Shown: in pieces, positions 35,846-45,447 of the stretch
How positions within the stretch are numbered: the first letter of the stretch is position 1
How the letters are laid out: the number at the start of each line of letters is the position of its first letter
Origin: Alphaproteobacteria bacterium
GTDB taxonomy: Bacteria > Pseudomonadota > Alphaproteobacteria > JAGOMX01
Direction: 5' to 3'
DNA length: 55,623 bases
Assembly (NCBI GenBank): GCA_017993335.1
Contig: JAGOMX010000008.1
Coordinates: 1 to 55,623 of the forward strand
The notes under the pieces: generated by a model
What the model was told of the DNA's origin: nothing
The model's input: only the letters and a program-made list of their open reading frames with translations
The model's database searches: none
Program-made: the position numbers and the translations under genes

Positions 35846-37066
35846 TTACGCTTCATTTTTCAGCGCTCTTCGCATCAATGGCAACAGCAACAGTGCGACA
35901 CACGCCACCGAGGAGCTTGCATAAAAGATCCATTCAGCTCCAAACTCATGGGACAAAACACCCCCAATGTAATTGGAAAGGAACAAGGATATCGCCACGC
36001 TGATATAATAAATACCAAAAGCCGATCCCCGTAGATGAGCCGGAGAGGCATCCGCAATAGAGGCAACAATCAAGCTTTGGTTGATGCCCATCTGCACACC
36101 CCAAATAGCCACGCCCAATAAGTATAAAGTTATAGATCCGCTGCTGGCTAAAAGGAAATTCGAGACCACAACCAAGGAAAACCCTAAAGCTAAAAAGCTC
36201 ACGCGGCCTAATTTATCCGACAGCCAACCAAAGGGAAATGCCGATAAAAAGGCGGCCAAGTTTTGCACCACCATCACCACGGGAATACTACTTTCAGACA
36301 TTCCCGCTGCACTCTCACCCCGCAACATCATGAAACTACTGCTATAGTTAGACATCATGAAAAAGCTCGCCACGAATACGACAACCCAATAGGATGGCGG
36401 CAAATTGAGGATTTCAGACAAGTGAAACGGTTTTAATCTCTCCGTTTTTTTCAACTTAACTTCGCTACGGTCTTTAACAAAAAAGAATAAAATCACAAAC
36501 GCGACAACCGCAAAGATAAGGGATAAAATAAAAGCAACCTGGTATTGAATGCCAACCCGGTTAAACATATACATCAAGACCAAAGATCCGGCAAAAGAAC
36601 CAATCAGGCTCAAGGTCTGCCGCAGGCCATAGCTAGCCCCTTTTAAATGCGGTGGTGCCGCATCGCCAACCAAAGCTTCCCGCGGGCTAGCCTGCAAACC
36701 ATTTCCCACCCGATCAAGAGCCCTCGCCCCCACAATCCAAGCTATATTTTGTGCCATCGGGAAAACAAAACGAGACGCCGCAATCAACGCCAACGCCGCC
36801 ATCAAAATCGGCTTTCTTTTGTGCAGGAAATCGCTCAAAATACCGGAAAAAATACGCGTGAACCAAGACATCGCCTCCAGAGCGCCCTCGATTACACCTA
36901 AGCCTTTAAAAGAAATACCTAATTCCTTCGTCGCGTAAAAAGGAAACACATTAAAAATAATAACAGATGATGCGTTAATCAGCAGCGAAACAAAGCCTAT
37001 CGCCCAGATGGACATAGGGATTTCTAAAAAGATAGAAGCACGCTTGGCGGGTCGAGTAACTGCCAT
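35846..37066 (-). CDS. MFS transporter
   Basis: The product has 406 residues with about 12 transmembrane segments. The MFS loop motifs are visible: GILSDFLHKRKPILM between helices 2 and 3, RALDRVGNGLQASPREALVGD, and FGWLSDKLGRVSFL in the second half. Some relatives are annotated as multidrug or metabolite exporters; the substrate cannot be told. Divergent from the following F-box-like gene. Confidence 0.9.
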   Translation of the reverse strand: MAVTRPAKRASIFLEIPMSIWAIGFVSLLINASSVIIFNVFPFYATKELGISFKGLGVIEGALEAMSWFTRIFSGILSDFLHKRKPILMAALALIAASRFVFPMAQNIAWIVGARALDRVGNGLQASPREALVGDAAPPHLKGASYGLRQTLSLIGSFAGSLVLMYMFNRVGIQYQVAFILSLIFAVVAFVILFFFVKDRSEVKLKKTERLKPFHLSEILNLPPSYWVVVFVASFFMMSNYSSSFMMLRGESAAGMSESSIPVVMVVQNLAAFLSAFPFGWLSDKLGRVSFLALGFSLVVVSNFLLASSGSITLYLLGVAIWGVQMGINQSLIVASIADASPAHLRGSAFGIYYISVAISLFLSNYIGGVLSHEFGAEWIFYASSSVACVALLLLPLMRRALKNEA

Positions 37067-37259
37067 TTTAACCGTATAACCTTGTTAGCCGTTGAAGAGC
37101 CTGTAAGGGCCCCACTGAAGCTTCCTATCCTCTATGATTTTCGGTACTTTTGTCAAACAAATTAAATCTGTTTTTTAAAATTTATGCAATTCATGTCAGG
37201 CAACGACCGATAAGGGCCTCACATCCTTAAAATTTATAAAATTTCCCATAAAAAAAACA

Positions 37260-37288
37260 TTGACAATAAAGCCGTCAGGAAATATTTG
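37260..37288 (+). promoter_or_regulatory. probable promoter of the F-box-like gene
   Basis: TTGACA (37260-37265), 17 bases, then TATTTG (37283-37288), 43 bp before the ATG. The -35 box is consensus; the -10 box is weaker. Confidence 0.45.
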
Positions 37289-37330
37289 TTTTTATATATT
37301 TAGTTTCAACAATATTATGAGTTATTTAAA

Positions 37331-38590
37331 ATGGTTTCAAATATAAAATTAAAATTGATACTTGCATCTCTACTTACGCTTTATGTTCCTGCCGCATCTG
37401 CTAGCGAAGAGTCAGACTATGACTCGTATTCAAACTTACGAAGCAGCTTTGACTTCGATGAAGATGAATTCCTTGACAGCGAGGAAAGACAACCCACAAG
37501 AAAACGTAGACCTGTGCGCGATGTATTTCCTCCGGCAAACCTAAAAAAAATAGCGACAAAGCCGCCTCTCGCTTTAAAAATAAAGCTTGTATTGCAGCCT
37601 AAAGAGCAGGAAAAAAAATCCTTTTTAGATATTCACACCTATCGTTTCCTTTTTCAAAACCTAATCCCAAAATACTTAAGATTAAACGATCAACTTCGAT
37701 TGAGGGCTACATGCAAAACCATTAATGGGTATATGGAAGATTTTTATAAAAGCCGATGTCTTTTTGTTGAGCCAATTATAACAAGCCATGACATATCTCT
37801 CGTCAAATCAACATGGTTCATAACATACGTTTTACGTACAGAACTGAGCTTTGCTATCCAAATATTTAACTTAAAAGATGTAAATGCAGACCAACAGGAT
37901 TATAGAGCCCTGCTTTATAAAGGAGAAAGAAAACTATTAAAACACAAGCACCGTACCCCCCTTTTATATAATATCCTCGCCTTTAGCATCGCCTCACATG
38001 TCCAAGCTGCAGAATGTTATTTTGATGTCAAAGGATTAAGGGGCAAAAAAAAATTGCATACGAAAGTTGAAACTTCTTTTGCTCAACCTTATCAATTTCA
38101 AAAGCAACAAGAAAACATTCAAAACATCGCCAAAGAATATAATTATGAATATAAAGAACCTCAGGACATATCCACCCTATACGAAAGATTCGTCCATACG
38201 CTAGAGACTAGGCTTATTCTAATTTTTGAAGCCCCTTTGCTTTGTGGAGATTTTGAATGGCAGAAGTCTACCCCTCTTAAGGAATCTGATGCCGAAATAA
38301 AGACAAAATTTAGAATCAAAGAATTACTGCATAATCTATTTTTCTATAAAAAGCATAACCAAGAAACACCTTATCGTAGTTTAGACTACATTATAAGCCT
38401 TTGCAGATATCTTGTAAAAGACGATAGCCAAAAGGCAGAGTTCTTAAAAGGCGCCATAGAAAAAACAGAATTTAAGTTTCGATTCAATAAAGCGACCACC
38501 AACCCGGACGACATCCTCAAATATAGATACCCAGCCGGACATAATAAGCTGGCTAAACTGAGTGATTTTATTCTGAGCAACCTCAGATAA
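37331..38590 (+). CDS. secreted F-box-like protein
   Basis: The product has 419 residues. A signal peptide (LKLILASLLTLYVPAASA) is followed by an acidic low-complexity stretch and basic RKRRPVR. Residues ~104-138 match the F-box pattern: YRFLFQNLIPKYLRLNDQLR then LRATCKTINGYMEDFY (L..L...LRL..CK..N). The remaining 280 residues are helical and unrecognised. The N-terminal export signal plus F-box makes a host-directed role plausible (inference). Strong terminator just downstream. Confidence 0.65.
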   Translation: MVSNIKLKLILASLLTLYVPAASASEESDYDSYSNLRSSFDFDEDEFLDSEERQPTRKRRPVRDVFPPANLKKIATKPPLALKIKLVLQPKEQEKKSFLDIHTYRFLFQNLIPKYLRLNDQLRLRATCKTINGYMEDFYKSRCLFVEPIITSHDISLVKSTWFITYVLRTELSFAIQIFNLKDVNADQQDYRALLYKGERKLLKHKHRTPLLYNILAFSIASHVQAAECYFDVKGLRGKKKLHTKVETSFAQPYQFQKQQENIQNIAKEYNYEYKEPQDISTLYERFVHTLETRLILIFEAPLLCGDFEWQKSTPLKESDAEIKTKFRIKELLHNLFFYKKHNQETPYRSLDYIISLCRYLVKDDSQKAEFLKGAIEKTEFKFRFNKATTNPDDILKYRYPAGHNKLAKLSDFILSNLR

Positions 38591-38604
38591 AAATCTATGC
38601 CTCC

Positions 38605-38643
38605 AACCAACGGTGATTTTCATAAACAATTACCGTTGGTTTT
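38605..38643 (+). terminator. rho-independent terminator after the F-box-like gene
   Basis: AACCAACGGT (38605-38614) pairs with ACCGTTGGTT (38632-38641), followed by TTCC. A 10-bp perfect stem 15 bp after the stop codon. Confidence 0.75.
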
Positions 38644-38717
38644 CCTAGCGCAGAAAAGCATTGGCCCTGGCGGTGATTATTTGGTATAGTTTGGCTAAAT
38701 AATCAGGGAAATGAAGA

Positions 38718-39638
38718 ATGTCTCTCCCCCATAAAGTTTACCAGCCTCATCTTGTTCGATATGCGACTTATGCCTCTGTCAGCGTTGCTGCTTTTTTGAT
38801 TTTTGTAAAATTTGTTGCATGGAATATAACCGACGCGGTTAGCTTGCAAGCTACTCTTATAGACTCTTTGCTCGATGCAGCTGCCTCAATCATGAATCTA
38901 TTTGCGGTTAGAAAAGCGCAAAAACCCGCAACGGTTAGCTATCGTTTTGGTCATGGAAAAGCAGAAGCTATTGCGGCTCTTGGCCAATCGGTATTTATTG
39001 CCGGATCGGCTGTATGGTTGTTGTATGAAGCCGCCCACCGGTTTATCACCCCACACGCGGTTACAGAAACCTTTGTGGGCATAACTGTTATGTTTATTGC
39101 CATGGTGATTACTCTCGCCTTGATTGGGTACCAAAGCTATGTGGTCAGCCAAACGAATTCAGCCGCCATCCGCGCCGATTCCATTCATTATCGCAGCGAC
39201 TTTCTGATTAACGGCGGTGTTATCGTCTCTTTACTGGCGACCTCCTGGTTTGGATGGACCTGGGTGGATCCCTTAACGGGCAGCATTATTGCCCTCTATA
39301 TCGTCTATACGGCATGGACGATATCTAAAGAAGCCTTTTCCATATTAATGGACCATGAGCTCTCCGAGGATATCCGTAAAGAAATCATCAAGATTGCTAA
39401 ATCTCACCCAGAAACCCGCGGCGTACATGAATTGCGCACGCGTTCCTCTGGTTTAAACAACTTTATTCAGTTTCATTTAGAGCTAGACGATCATATGACG
39501 CTTATCCGCTCGCACGAGGTTTCTGATGAAATTGAAGCTATGATTTTAAAGGTTTTTCCTAATTCTGAAGTCTTAATTCATCAAGATCCCAAAGGATTTT
39601 ATGAAGCTCATCGCCGCGGTAAATATGAGAAAGATTAG
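38718..39638 (+). CDS. cation diffusion facilitator, FieF-type metal efflux pump
   Basis: The product has 306 residues with six transmembrane segments and a C-terminal cytoplasmic domain. Metal-site residues of the family are visible: LIDSLLDAAAS in helix 2 (DxxxD) and SIHYRSDFLING in helix 5 (HxxxD). The tail has GVHELRTRSSGLNNFIQFHL. It exports Zn2+/Fe2+/Cd2+-type ions by proton antiport. The 3' end overlaps ccmA by 14 bp. Confidence 0.93.
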   Translation: MSLPHKVYQPHLVRYATYASVSVAAFLIFVKFVAWNITDAVSLQATLIDSLLDAAASIMNLFAVRKAQKPATVSYRFGHGKAEAIAALGQSVFIAGSAVWLLYEAAHRFITPHAVTETFVGITVMFIAMVITLALIGYQSYVVSQTNSAAIRADSIHYRSDFLINGGVIVSLLATSWFGWTWVDPLTGSIIALYIVYTAWTISKEAFSILMDHELSEDIRKEIIKIAKSHPETRGVHELRTRSSGLNNFIQFHLELDDHMTLIRSHEVSDEIEAMILKVFPNSEVLIHQDPKGFYEAHRRGKYEKD

Positions 39639-40266
39639 CCTCCAAAACCTAAGCTGTCATCGCGGTGGCTATCCTATACTGAAAAATATTTGTTTGGACA
39701 TCGAACCAGGCCAAACTCTGCGGGTGATTGGACCGAATGGCTGTGGCAAATCGACTTTTCTGAAAACCGTTGTCGGCCTGTTAGAAAGCCCCGGCAAAAC
39801 CATACGCTATGGCGATCAGCGGATACATAACGACGACTTTATTTTTTTAGATCATCTACCTCTGATGAAGAATAATTTGACAACGCAGGAAAACTTAAAT
39901 TTTTGGTCGGGTATTTATCATAGCTCTGCACTCGATCTTACAAATGCTATGCAGGTTTTTGGTTTACACACGCTCCTGCACACACCATTTCATGCGCTTT
40001 CTTGTGGTCAACAAAAACGACTACAACTGGCGCTTATTCTTCTGAAAAAATCGCCCATATGGATTTTAGATGAACCTTTAGCCGGCCTAGATACCCACTA
40101 CCAGCAACGTTTGGCCACGATGGTTAAAACGCATAATGATCATCAAGGCATTGTCCTTTATGCAAGCCACGATCCTATCCCTGGAATTAGGGATTGCACG
40201 ATAGAAATTCATCCGTTCCAACCCCAGGTATATACCGATGACCTTGATGATTTTGCTGCGGCATGA
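39625..40266 (+). CDS. ccmA: heme exporter ATP-binding protein CcmA
   Basis: The product has 213 residues from ATG 39625 (MRKISLQNLSCHRG), the start that gives the usual N-terminus. Walker A is GPNGCGKSTFLK, signature LSCGQQKRLQLAL, Walker B IWILDEPLAGLD. It is the ATPase of the CcmABC(D) complex that releases heme-CcmE for cytochrome c maturation. It overlaps the CDF gene upstream and ccmB downstream by 29 bp, so translation is coupled. Confidence 0.92.
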   Translation: MRKISLQNLSCHRGGYPILKNICLDIEPGQTLRVIGPNGCGKSTFLKTVVGLLESPGKTIRYGDQRIHNDDFIFLDHLPLMKNNLTTQENLNFWSGIYHSSALDLTNAMQVFGLHTLLHTPFHALSCGQQKRLQLALILLKKSPIWILDEPLAGLDTHYQQRLATMVKTHNDHQGIVLYASHDPIPGIRDCTIEIHPFQPQVYTDDLDDFAAA

Positions 40267-40885
40267 CATAAGAAATTTGCTCCGGCGACCGGTTCATCTT
40301 TACAGCTTAATTGCGTTTGTGACGATTTCCATGCTGCTTTTTCCTCTAGCCCTTGGCCCGGATCCACGGATATTATCTCAAGTGGCAACAGGTCTTTGGT
40401 GGGTATTAATTCTATTTTCCAGTCACCTCATAGCCCCTCAAATTTGGCGAGAGGATCTAGAGGACGGCACCTGGCAGCAACTCAGCCTTACAGCCACACC
40501 GCCAGAATGGATCATTTTGTCAAAAGCTGTAAGCGTATGGCTCACCACCTTTGGCAGCTTAATTCTCTTCATGCCCTTCCTCGGGCTTACCTTTGGCTTA
40601 AGTGGGCAGGCGATGCTCTTGCAAGCACAAACGTTCTTGCTGATAAGCCCAGCGTTAAGTCTTTTAACGCTTAGCGCTGGTTTGATGCGACAAAACAACA
40701 ATCAAATCCCTGCGCTTTCTACGGTTATACTTTTGCCACTGTATGTTCCACTATTGATATTCAGCTGTCTAGCCTGTCATACAAATGCCAATCACAGCGC
40801 GTGGAACGTTTTAATCGGGATCACATTATTGCTATCGGTAAGTCTGCTCTATTTGAATATATTCCTTTTGCGCTGGCAAAGGTGA
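40238..40885 (+). CDS. ccmB: heme exporter membrane protein CcmB
   Basis: The product has 215 residues, the usual length, with six hydrophobic segments. Family motifs are LLRHDIRNLLRRP, LALGPDPRILSQVATGLWWV and WREDLEDGTWQQLSLT. It is the partner of CcmA. ccmC does not follow here; the next gene is on the opposite strand. Confidence 0.93.
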   Translation: MTLMILLRHDIRNLLRRPVHLYSLIAFVTISMLLFPLALGPDPRILSQVATGLWWVLILFSSHLIAPQIWREDLEDGTWQQLSLTATPPEWIILSKAVSVWLTTFGSLILFMPFLGLTFGLSGQAMLLQAQTFLLISPALSLLTLSAGLMRQNNNQIPALSTVILLPLYVPLLIFSCLACHTNANHSAWNVLIGITLLLSVSLLYLNIFLLRWQR

Positions 40886-40905
40886 TGGCGGAACATGAGA
40901 CAAAT

Positions 40906-41607
40906 TTAGAGACCATAACGTTTTTTCAAAGACAGATAAGTTTGCTGATAAATGGGCAGGTATGTTTTACATTTACGATAAATCTCATTGGCAGCAGATT
41001 GCCTATAGGTATGTGATGTAAGATTTCTATTTTCCATCATTTCCAACCAAAAATTTTCATCATCAATCAATTTAATGGCGTAGGCTTGCTGTAATGTAGC
41101 TCGTGGAGAATTCACTTCAACGCCTTCTTGTAGGCATATTTTTTTCAATACTTTCCAATACAATTCAAACGTATATTCAAAGACCTGGATTGAAGCCTCA
41201 ACAGCAAAAGGAAACTGGACTCTATCAATTTCCAGAACCATCTGAAACTTTTCTATCACCTCTCCTAGATCTAAAAAAGTATTATACCAAGGAAAGCCAG
41301 CCTTCACCCTCTTGAATAAAACAACACGGTTTTTATCTATCTCTAATTTCAAACGATCATCTTGAATTTGATCATATCGAATACAATCTATCTTTAATAA
41401 AGTATCGGCATGGTCAACGACCTCTCTAACCCTCAACCAGTCGTCAGCTGTTGCCTCAGGACAAATGACAGCCAGATCTATATCTGAACGTTCTAATTCA
41501 TCCCCCTTCGCACGGGATCCAAACAACCAAATCTCTTGTATAAAATCTAGAGTTCTCAACTTATAATAAAACTCAAAATGCTTTACGTCGATCATAGAAA
41601 TGAACAC
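40906..41607 (-). CDS. fused MNT nucleotidyltransferase-HEPN (HI0074-like) protein
   Basis: The product has about 230 residues; a GTG at 41607 or the ATG at 41595 is the start. N-terminal half: minimal nucleotidyltransferase, LFGSRAKGDELERSDIDLAV (GS..D.D, residues 30-44) with a third Asp in KIDCIRYD. C-terminal half: HI0074-type HEPN domain ending RNLTSHTYRQ (R194, H199, the Rx4H ribonuclease motif). In most genomes these are two genes forming a toxin-antitoxin pair in which MNT modifies HEPN. Here they are one chain. Convergent with ccmB (20 bp gap). Confidence 0.85.
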   Translation of the reverse strand: MFISMIDVKHFEFYYKLRTLDFIQEIWLFGSRAKGDELERSDIDLAVICPEATADDWLRVREVVDHADTLLKIDCIRYDQIQDDRLKLEIDKNRVVLFKRVKAGFPWYNTFLDLGEVIEKFQMVLEIDRVQFPFAVEASIQVFEYTFELYWKVLKKICLQEGVEVNSPRATLQQAYAIKLIDDENFWLEMMENRNLTSHTYRQSAANEIYRKCKTYLPIYQQTYLSLKKRYGL

Positions 41608-41747
41608 CCCATAAGAGATTGCAACTTGTCCTCAAACATGTGGAGTTGTACTACCTTTTAAAAGATTATGCCATTATCAAAAAAACATTTGCATTTGCAG
41701 TGCATAAACAACCATGTTACCTTTCTTAAAAAAAGGGGATATCGCAC

Positions 41748-42710
41748 ATGCGCTTGTTTTCAATAATTCTCTTATGCTTAATGGCTCTACCGGCTCAAGG
41801 TTCCCATTCCGAAGAAGGGTATTTTGCCTTTCCTGCACAGGGTCAATTGACGGGTGAAATGGTTGCCTATTATCAAGAAAATGGGTTTGTGGTTTTAACC
41901 GATTATCTATCCCTATCGGATTGTGACAGATTGCTGCAGTATGGATCGGGTTTAGCTCATGCCTTAAACCCTTCTGCGGCGGACCTTAAGGAACAGTTTG
42001 AAAACCGGCCCGTTTATTTAGCGCGCTCAGCCATCGGTCAGATACCTTTTTTCTATCCTGAAGCCTATCGGGATGGCCAACTTATCGTGGCACCAGCCGA
42101 TGCGGCCTATGTCATGGGTAATAATTCAGCCGTCTGCGATGATGTTTTAAGAGCCCTCACACTGACGAGCATCAATCAAACTATCTGCCAAAGCCTAGGC
42201 TATAAAGAGCCGCAAGTGAATCAATCCCAAATGAATCTTAAATCTGCGGTTTATTCACAACCCTTCCTCGCTCATCAAGATCAAATGTTTTCACCAACCT
42301 TGAATTTCCCCTTATGTACATTCATGATGCCTTTTTCTACGACAACCCCGCAAAATGGTTGCCTAAAAGTAATTCCAGGAAGCCACAAAAATGGCTCACG
42401 CATGGGATTCTTGCGTCAGCCAGATAACTCGTTTGCTTACCTAAATCCTCAAGGGGAGATTATACCCCCGGCCATAGTGACGGAGATTCGGAAAGAATGG
42501 CAAGCCCAACTGAGCCGAGATTTGGCTGTCCCAGCAGGATCGCTTATCCTGTTGCATGGTAATACGATCCACGGCAACACCGCCGCGGAGAAAGGCTTTC
42601 CCGGCAATTATCGAGTAAACTATAGCTTTAGCCTTACGGAACAAGGGGATCAAAACCCACGATGCTGGAACTATAACCCTGATTATCCGCTAATTAAAAA
42701 CGCTGAGTAG
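41748..42710 (+). CDS. secreted phytanoyl-CoA-dioxygenase (PhyH) family protein
   Basis: The product has 320 residues. The signal peptide ends near LPAQGS. The PhyH double-stranded beta-helix is complete: H176-x-D178 in FLAHQDQMF, distal H275 in GNTIHGN, and the 2-oxoglutarate-binding R289 in GNYRVNYSF. These coordinate Fe(II) and 2-oxoglutarate. Export of such an oxygenase is unusual. The substrate cannot be told. Convergent with the ferredoxin gene (2 bp gap). Confidence 0.85.
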   Translation: MRLFSIILLCLMALPAQGSHSEEGYFAFPAQGQLTGEMVAYYQENGFVVLTDYLSLSDCDRLLQYGSGLAHALNPSAADLKEQFENRPVYLARSAIGQIPFFYPEAYRDGQLIVAPADAAYVMGNNSAVCDDVLRALTLTSINQTICQSLGYKEPQVNQSQMNLKSAVYSQPFLAHQDQMFSPTLNFPLCTFMMPFSTTTPQNGCLKVIPGSHKNGSRMGFLRQPDNSFAYLNPQGEIIPPAIVTEIRKEWQAQLSRDLAVPAGSLILLHGNTIHGNTAAEKGFPGNYRVNYSFSLTEQGDQNPRCWNYNPDYPLIKNAE

Positions 42711-42712
42711 GC

Positions 42713-43054
42713 CTAGTCTTCCAATTTCCCTGGGTTTGGGGAGAAGTGTTGCTCCAGCTTTCCTGGAACGTCTTTCCAATCATCCGCATCGGTGGGAGGG
42801 GTCTGTTTGATACTGACCTGTGGCCAGAGCTGTGCGTATTTTTGGTTGAACTCTACCCATGATTCCATACCTGGCGCCGTGTCGGCTTGAATGGCACCGG
42901 CGGGGCATTCTGGTTCGCACACACCACAATCAATGCATTGCTCAGGATTGATCACAACCATATTTTCGCCTAAATAGAAACAACTGACAGGACATACATC
43001 CACACAGTCCGTATACTTACACTTTATACAATTATCCGTTACAACATAGGTCAT
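42713..43054 (-). CDS. fdxA: 7Fe ferredoxin FdxA
   Basis: The product has 113 residues. Cys pattern of ferredoxin [21 protein letters not shown] and [16 protein letters not shown] ([3Fe-4S] plus [4Fe-4S]). The alphaproteobacterial C-terminal extension follows: [13 protein letters not shown]. An electron carrier. It is 24 bp downstream of fabH on the same strand. Confidence 0.93.
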   Translation of the reverse strand: MTYVVTDNCIKCKYTDCVDVCPVSCFYLGENMVVINPEQCIDCGVCEPECPAGAIQADTAPGMESWVEFNQKYAQLWPQVSIKQTPPTDADDWKDVPGKLEQHFSPNPGKLED

Positions 43055-43078
43055 GATACATATCTCTGCTTGAAAAAA

Positions 43079-44041
43079 TTAATAGCGAACTAAGGCGGAT
43101 CCCCAAATCAATCCGGAACCAATAGCCTCATGCAAAATAAGATCGCCCCTTTTCACTTGCCCATTGCGAATCCCCTGACATAAAGCCAAAGGTATAGATG
43201 CGGCTGAAGTATTTGCATGCTGATGCACGGTTACAATGATTTTTTCTTCAGGGAATTCCAGTTTTTGTGCGATAGCGTTAATAATACGAATATTGGCCTG
43301 GTGCGGAATAAACCAGTCGATATCGGTCGTGCTAATTTTGTGTTTTTCTAAAATCTGTAAAGCCGATTCAGTGAGTTTAGTCACCGCATGGCGAAAGACT
43401 TCTTTCCCTTGCATCGAAATCACACCCGATTTATTCTCAGTATTCAAATACAGGATATCCCGAAGATTACCGTCCGAATGCATATAAACACCCAACACAC
43501 CTTCATCTTGATCTGTTTCTTTGGCTTGCAAAACAACAGCACCAGCACCATCCCCAAACAAGACACACGTGCGGCGATCTTCCATATCCAAAACGTCGGA
43601 AAGCTTTTCCGCGCCAATCACAAGAGCCGTTTTGACTTGCCCTGTCTGAATCGAATTATTGGCCGTGGAAAGCGCGACTAAATAACCACTACACACCGCT
43701 GAAACATCAAAGGCAAAAGCATTCGCGCAGCCTAATTTGGCTTGCACGGAAACCGCCGTAGAAGGAAACGTGCGATCATCGGGGGTGGATGTGGCCACCA
43801 CAATTAAATCGATATCTTCTGGCTTTAAACCCGCATCCTGCAACGCTTCACGGGCTGCCTCTGCGGCCAGATCCGAAGTCTTTTCATCCTTCCTCGCAAA
43901 ATGCCGAAACTCAATACCCGTACGCTCCACAATCCATTCATGGGTTGTATCCACAGTCTGGGAAAGCTGCTCATTACTGATTTTATTTTCAGGAAGATAG
44001 GAACCACAGCCGATGATACAGGAGCGAATATTCTTCATCAT
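43079..44041 (-). CDS. fabH: beta-ketoacyl-ACP synthase III (FabH)
   Basis: The product has 320 residues from the ATG at 44041, which overlaps the plsX stop as TAATG (a second ATG follows at once). Catalytic Cys in FDVSAVCSGYLVAL, His in WFIPHQANIRI and Asn in HQHANTSAASIP; the N-terminal EWIVERTGIEFRHFA is typical. It condenses acetyl-CoA with malonyl-ACP to start fatty-acid synthesis. Operon rpmF-plsX-fabH as in many bacteria. Confidence 0.96.
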   Translation of the reverse strand: MMKNIRSCIIGCGSYLPENKISNEQLSQTVDTTHEWIVERTGIEFRHFARKDEKTSDLAAEAAREALQDAGLKPEDIDLIVVATSTPDDRTFPSTAVSVQAKLGCANAFAFDVSAVCSGYLVALSTANNSIQTGQVKTALVIGAEKLSDVLDMEDRRTCVLFGDGAGAVVLQAKETDQDEGVLGVYMHSDGNLRDILYLNTENKSGVISMQGKEVFRHAVTKLTESALQILEKHKISTTDIDWFIPHQANIRIINAIAQKLEFPEEKIIVTVHQHANTSAASIPLALCQGIRNGQVKRGDLILHEAIGSGLIWGSALVRY

Positions 44042-45084
44042 TACGCACAAGCCTTTTGAATTTCTAAATCCGGAGCCGGATGCAATGCCGCAAAGCCTTC
44101 ACGTATCAAGCGATTCACATCTCTATCCACCATATGAATAGCCACACGAATCGCATAAGAAAAACCTAAAGCATCCGTACCGCCATGGCTTTTGACACAA
44201 ATATGATTTAACCCTAAAAGAGGAGCTCCATTATTACGCCGCGGATCAAACTGCGACCCGAAAACTCGAAAGACCGGCCTGACAAGCATATAGGTTAAGC
44301 GCGACCACCAGGTTTTATTAAAGGCTTCCGATAAAACTTGCCGAAAAACAGAAAAAATACCCTCCGCCGTTTTCAGAGAAACATTGCCTGTAAATCCATC
44401 GGTCACAATAACATCCACACGGCCCGTAAAAACATCATTGCCTTCCACAAAGCCGGCAAAGTTTTTTACCCAACTTTGATCTTTTAAGCGGGCATAAGTC
44501 TCTTGAATAACCGCATTTCCCTTCAGATCTTCCTCGCCCACATTCAGCAAACCGACCGATGGATTTGACTTGCCTAAAACCTGTTGAGAAAAAATAGACC
44601 CCATCAAAGCAAATTGACACAAGTTTTCAGAAGAACAGTCCACATTCGCGCCTAAATCCAGCATCAAACCCCTACCCCTTAAAGTGGGAATAGTCGCCGC
44701 TATTGCCGGGCGATGAATACCATGAAGCGTTTTTAAGATAATTTTAGATAAGGCCATATAAGCGCCCGTATTGCCAGCCGAGACAACCGCATCCGCCTGA
44801 CCATCGGCAACAGCCTGAATCGCCATACGCATGCTAGAATTTTTTGAACCACGCAAAGCCGCCGTCGGCTTCATATCACTAGTAATCACTTCCGGCGCAT
44901 GAATAACCGTAATGCGACTCGCATCTACTTTGAATTTTTCCACAAGCGGGGTAATTCGGGACTTATCCCCGAACAATAGAAAAAAGACCTTTGGATGTTG
45001 TTGATGAGCCCTGGCTATACCTTCGATAACCATATCCGGAGCTTTATCCCCACCCATTACATCTATTGCTAGCTTGATACTCAT
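44041..45084 (-). CDS. plsX: phosphate acyltransferase PlsX
   Basis: The product has 347 residues. Motifs are KLAIDVMGGDKAPDMVIEGI, AVVSAGNTGAYMALS, LMLDLGANVDC, VGEEDLKGN, VTDGFTGNVSLKT and GAPLLGLNHICVKSHGG. It makes acyl-phosphate from acyl-ACP for phospholipid synthesis with PlsY. The stop overlaps the fabH start. Confidence 0.97.
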   Translation of the reverse strand: MSIKLAIDVMGGDKAPDMVIEGIARAHQQHPKVFFLLFGDKSRITPLVEKFKVDASRITVIHAPEVITSDMKPTAALRGSKNSSMRMAIQAVADGQADAVVSAGNTGAYMALSKIILKTLHGIHRPAIAATIPTLRGRGLMLDLGANVDCSSENLCQFALMGSIFSQQVLGKSNPSVGLLNVGEEDLKGNAVIQETYARLKDQSWVKNFAGFVEGNDVFTGRVDVIVTDGFTGNVSLKTAEGIFSVFRQVLSEAFNKTWWSRLTYMLVRPVFRVFGSQFDPRRNNGAPLLGLNHICVKSHGGTDALGFSYAIRVAIHMVDRDVNRLIREGFAALHPAPDLEIQKACA

Positions 45085-45159
45085 TTTTCCCGCTCTAGGC
45101 TTTCTCTTTACCTACCATAAAAAGACAATCGCATCCGTCACCTGCTTTTAAGGGCTTAC

Positions 45160-45206
45160 AAAAAAAAGATCATGCTGCCCAATGCAGACACCGCAATCTT
45201 TTTTAA
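45160..45206 (-). terminator. possible hairpin between rpmF and plsX
   Basis: On the minus strand AAAAAAGATTGC... pairs with ...GCATGATCTTTTTTTT. It may attenuate transcription from rpmF into plsX. The stem is AT-rich and imperfect. Confidence 0.4.
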
Positions 45207-45267
45207 AAGACACAGAGCACATCCACATTGAACAGCATGATTCAAAAAATCTACAAGCTAAAGGTTA

Positions 45268-45447
45268 TTAAGCCTTTAGAGCAATAACAGCGCGATTTTT
45301 GTAATGACCGCAAGACCCACACATATGGTGAGGAAGCTTCATCTCACCGCAATTTGGGCATTCGCCCATAGCGATTGGCTTCAAAGCATGGTGCGAACGA
45401 CGCATATCACGCTTAGATTTGGAGGTTTTTCTCTTTGGAACTGCCAT
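45268..45447 (-). CDS. rpmF: 50S ribosomal protein L32
   Basis: The product has 59 residues: [20 protein letters not shown] start, then [20 protein letters not shown], with four Cys of the zinc-binding form. It is the usual first gene of the rpmF-plsX-fabH operon. 183 bp separate it from plsX. Confidence 0.97.
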   Translation of the reverse strand: MAVPKRKTSKSKRDMRRSHHALKPIAMGECPNCGEMKLPHHMCGSCGHYKNRAVIALKA

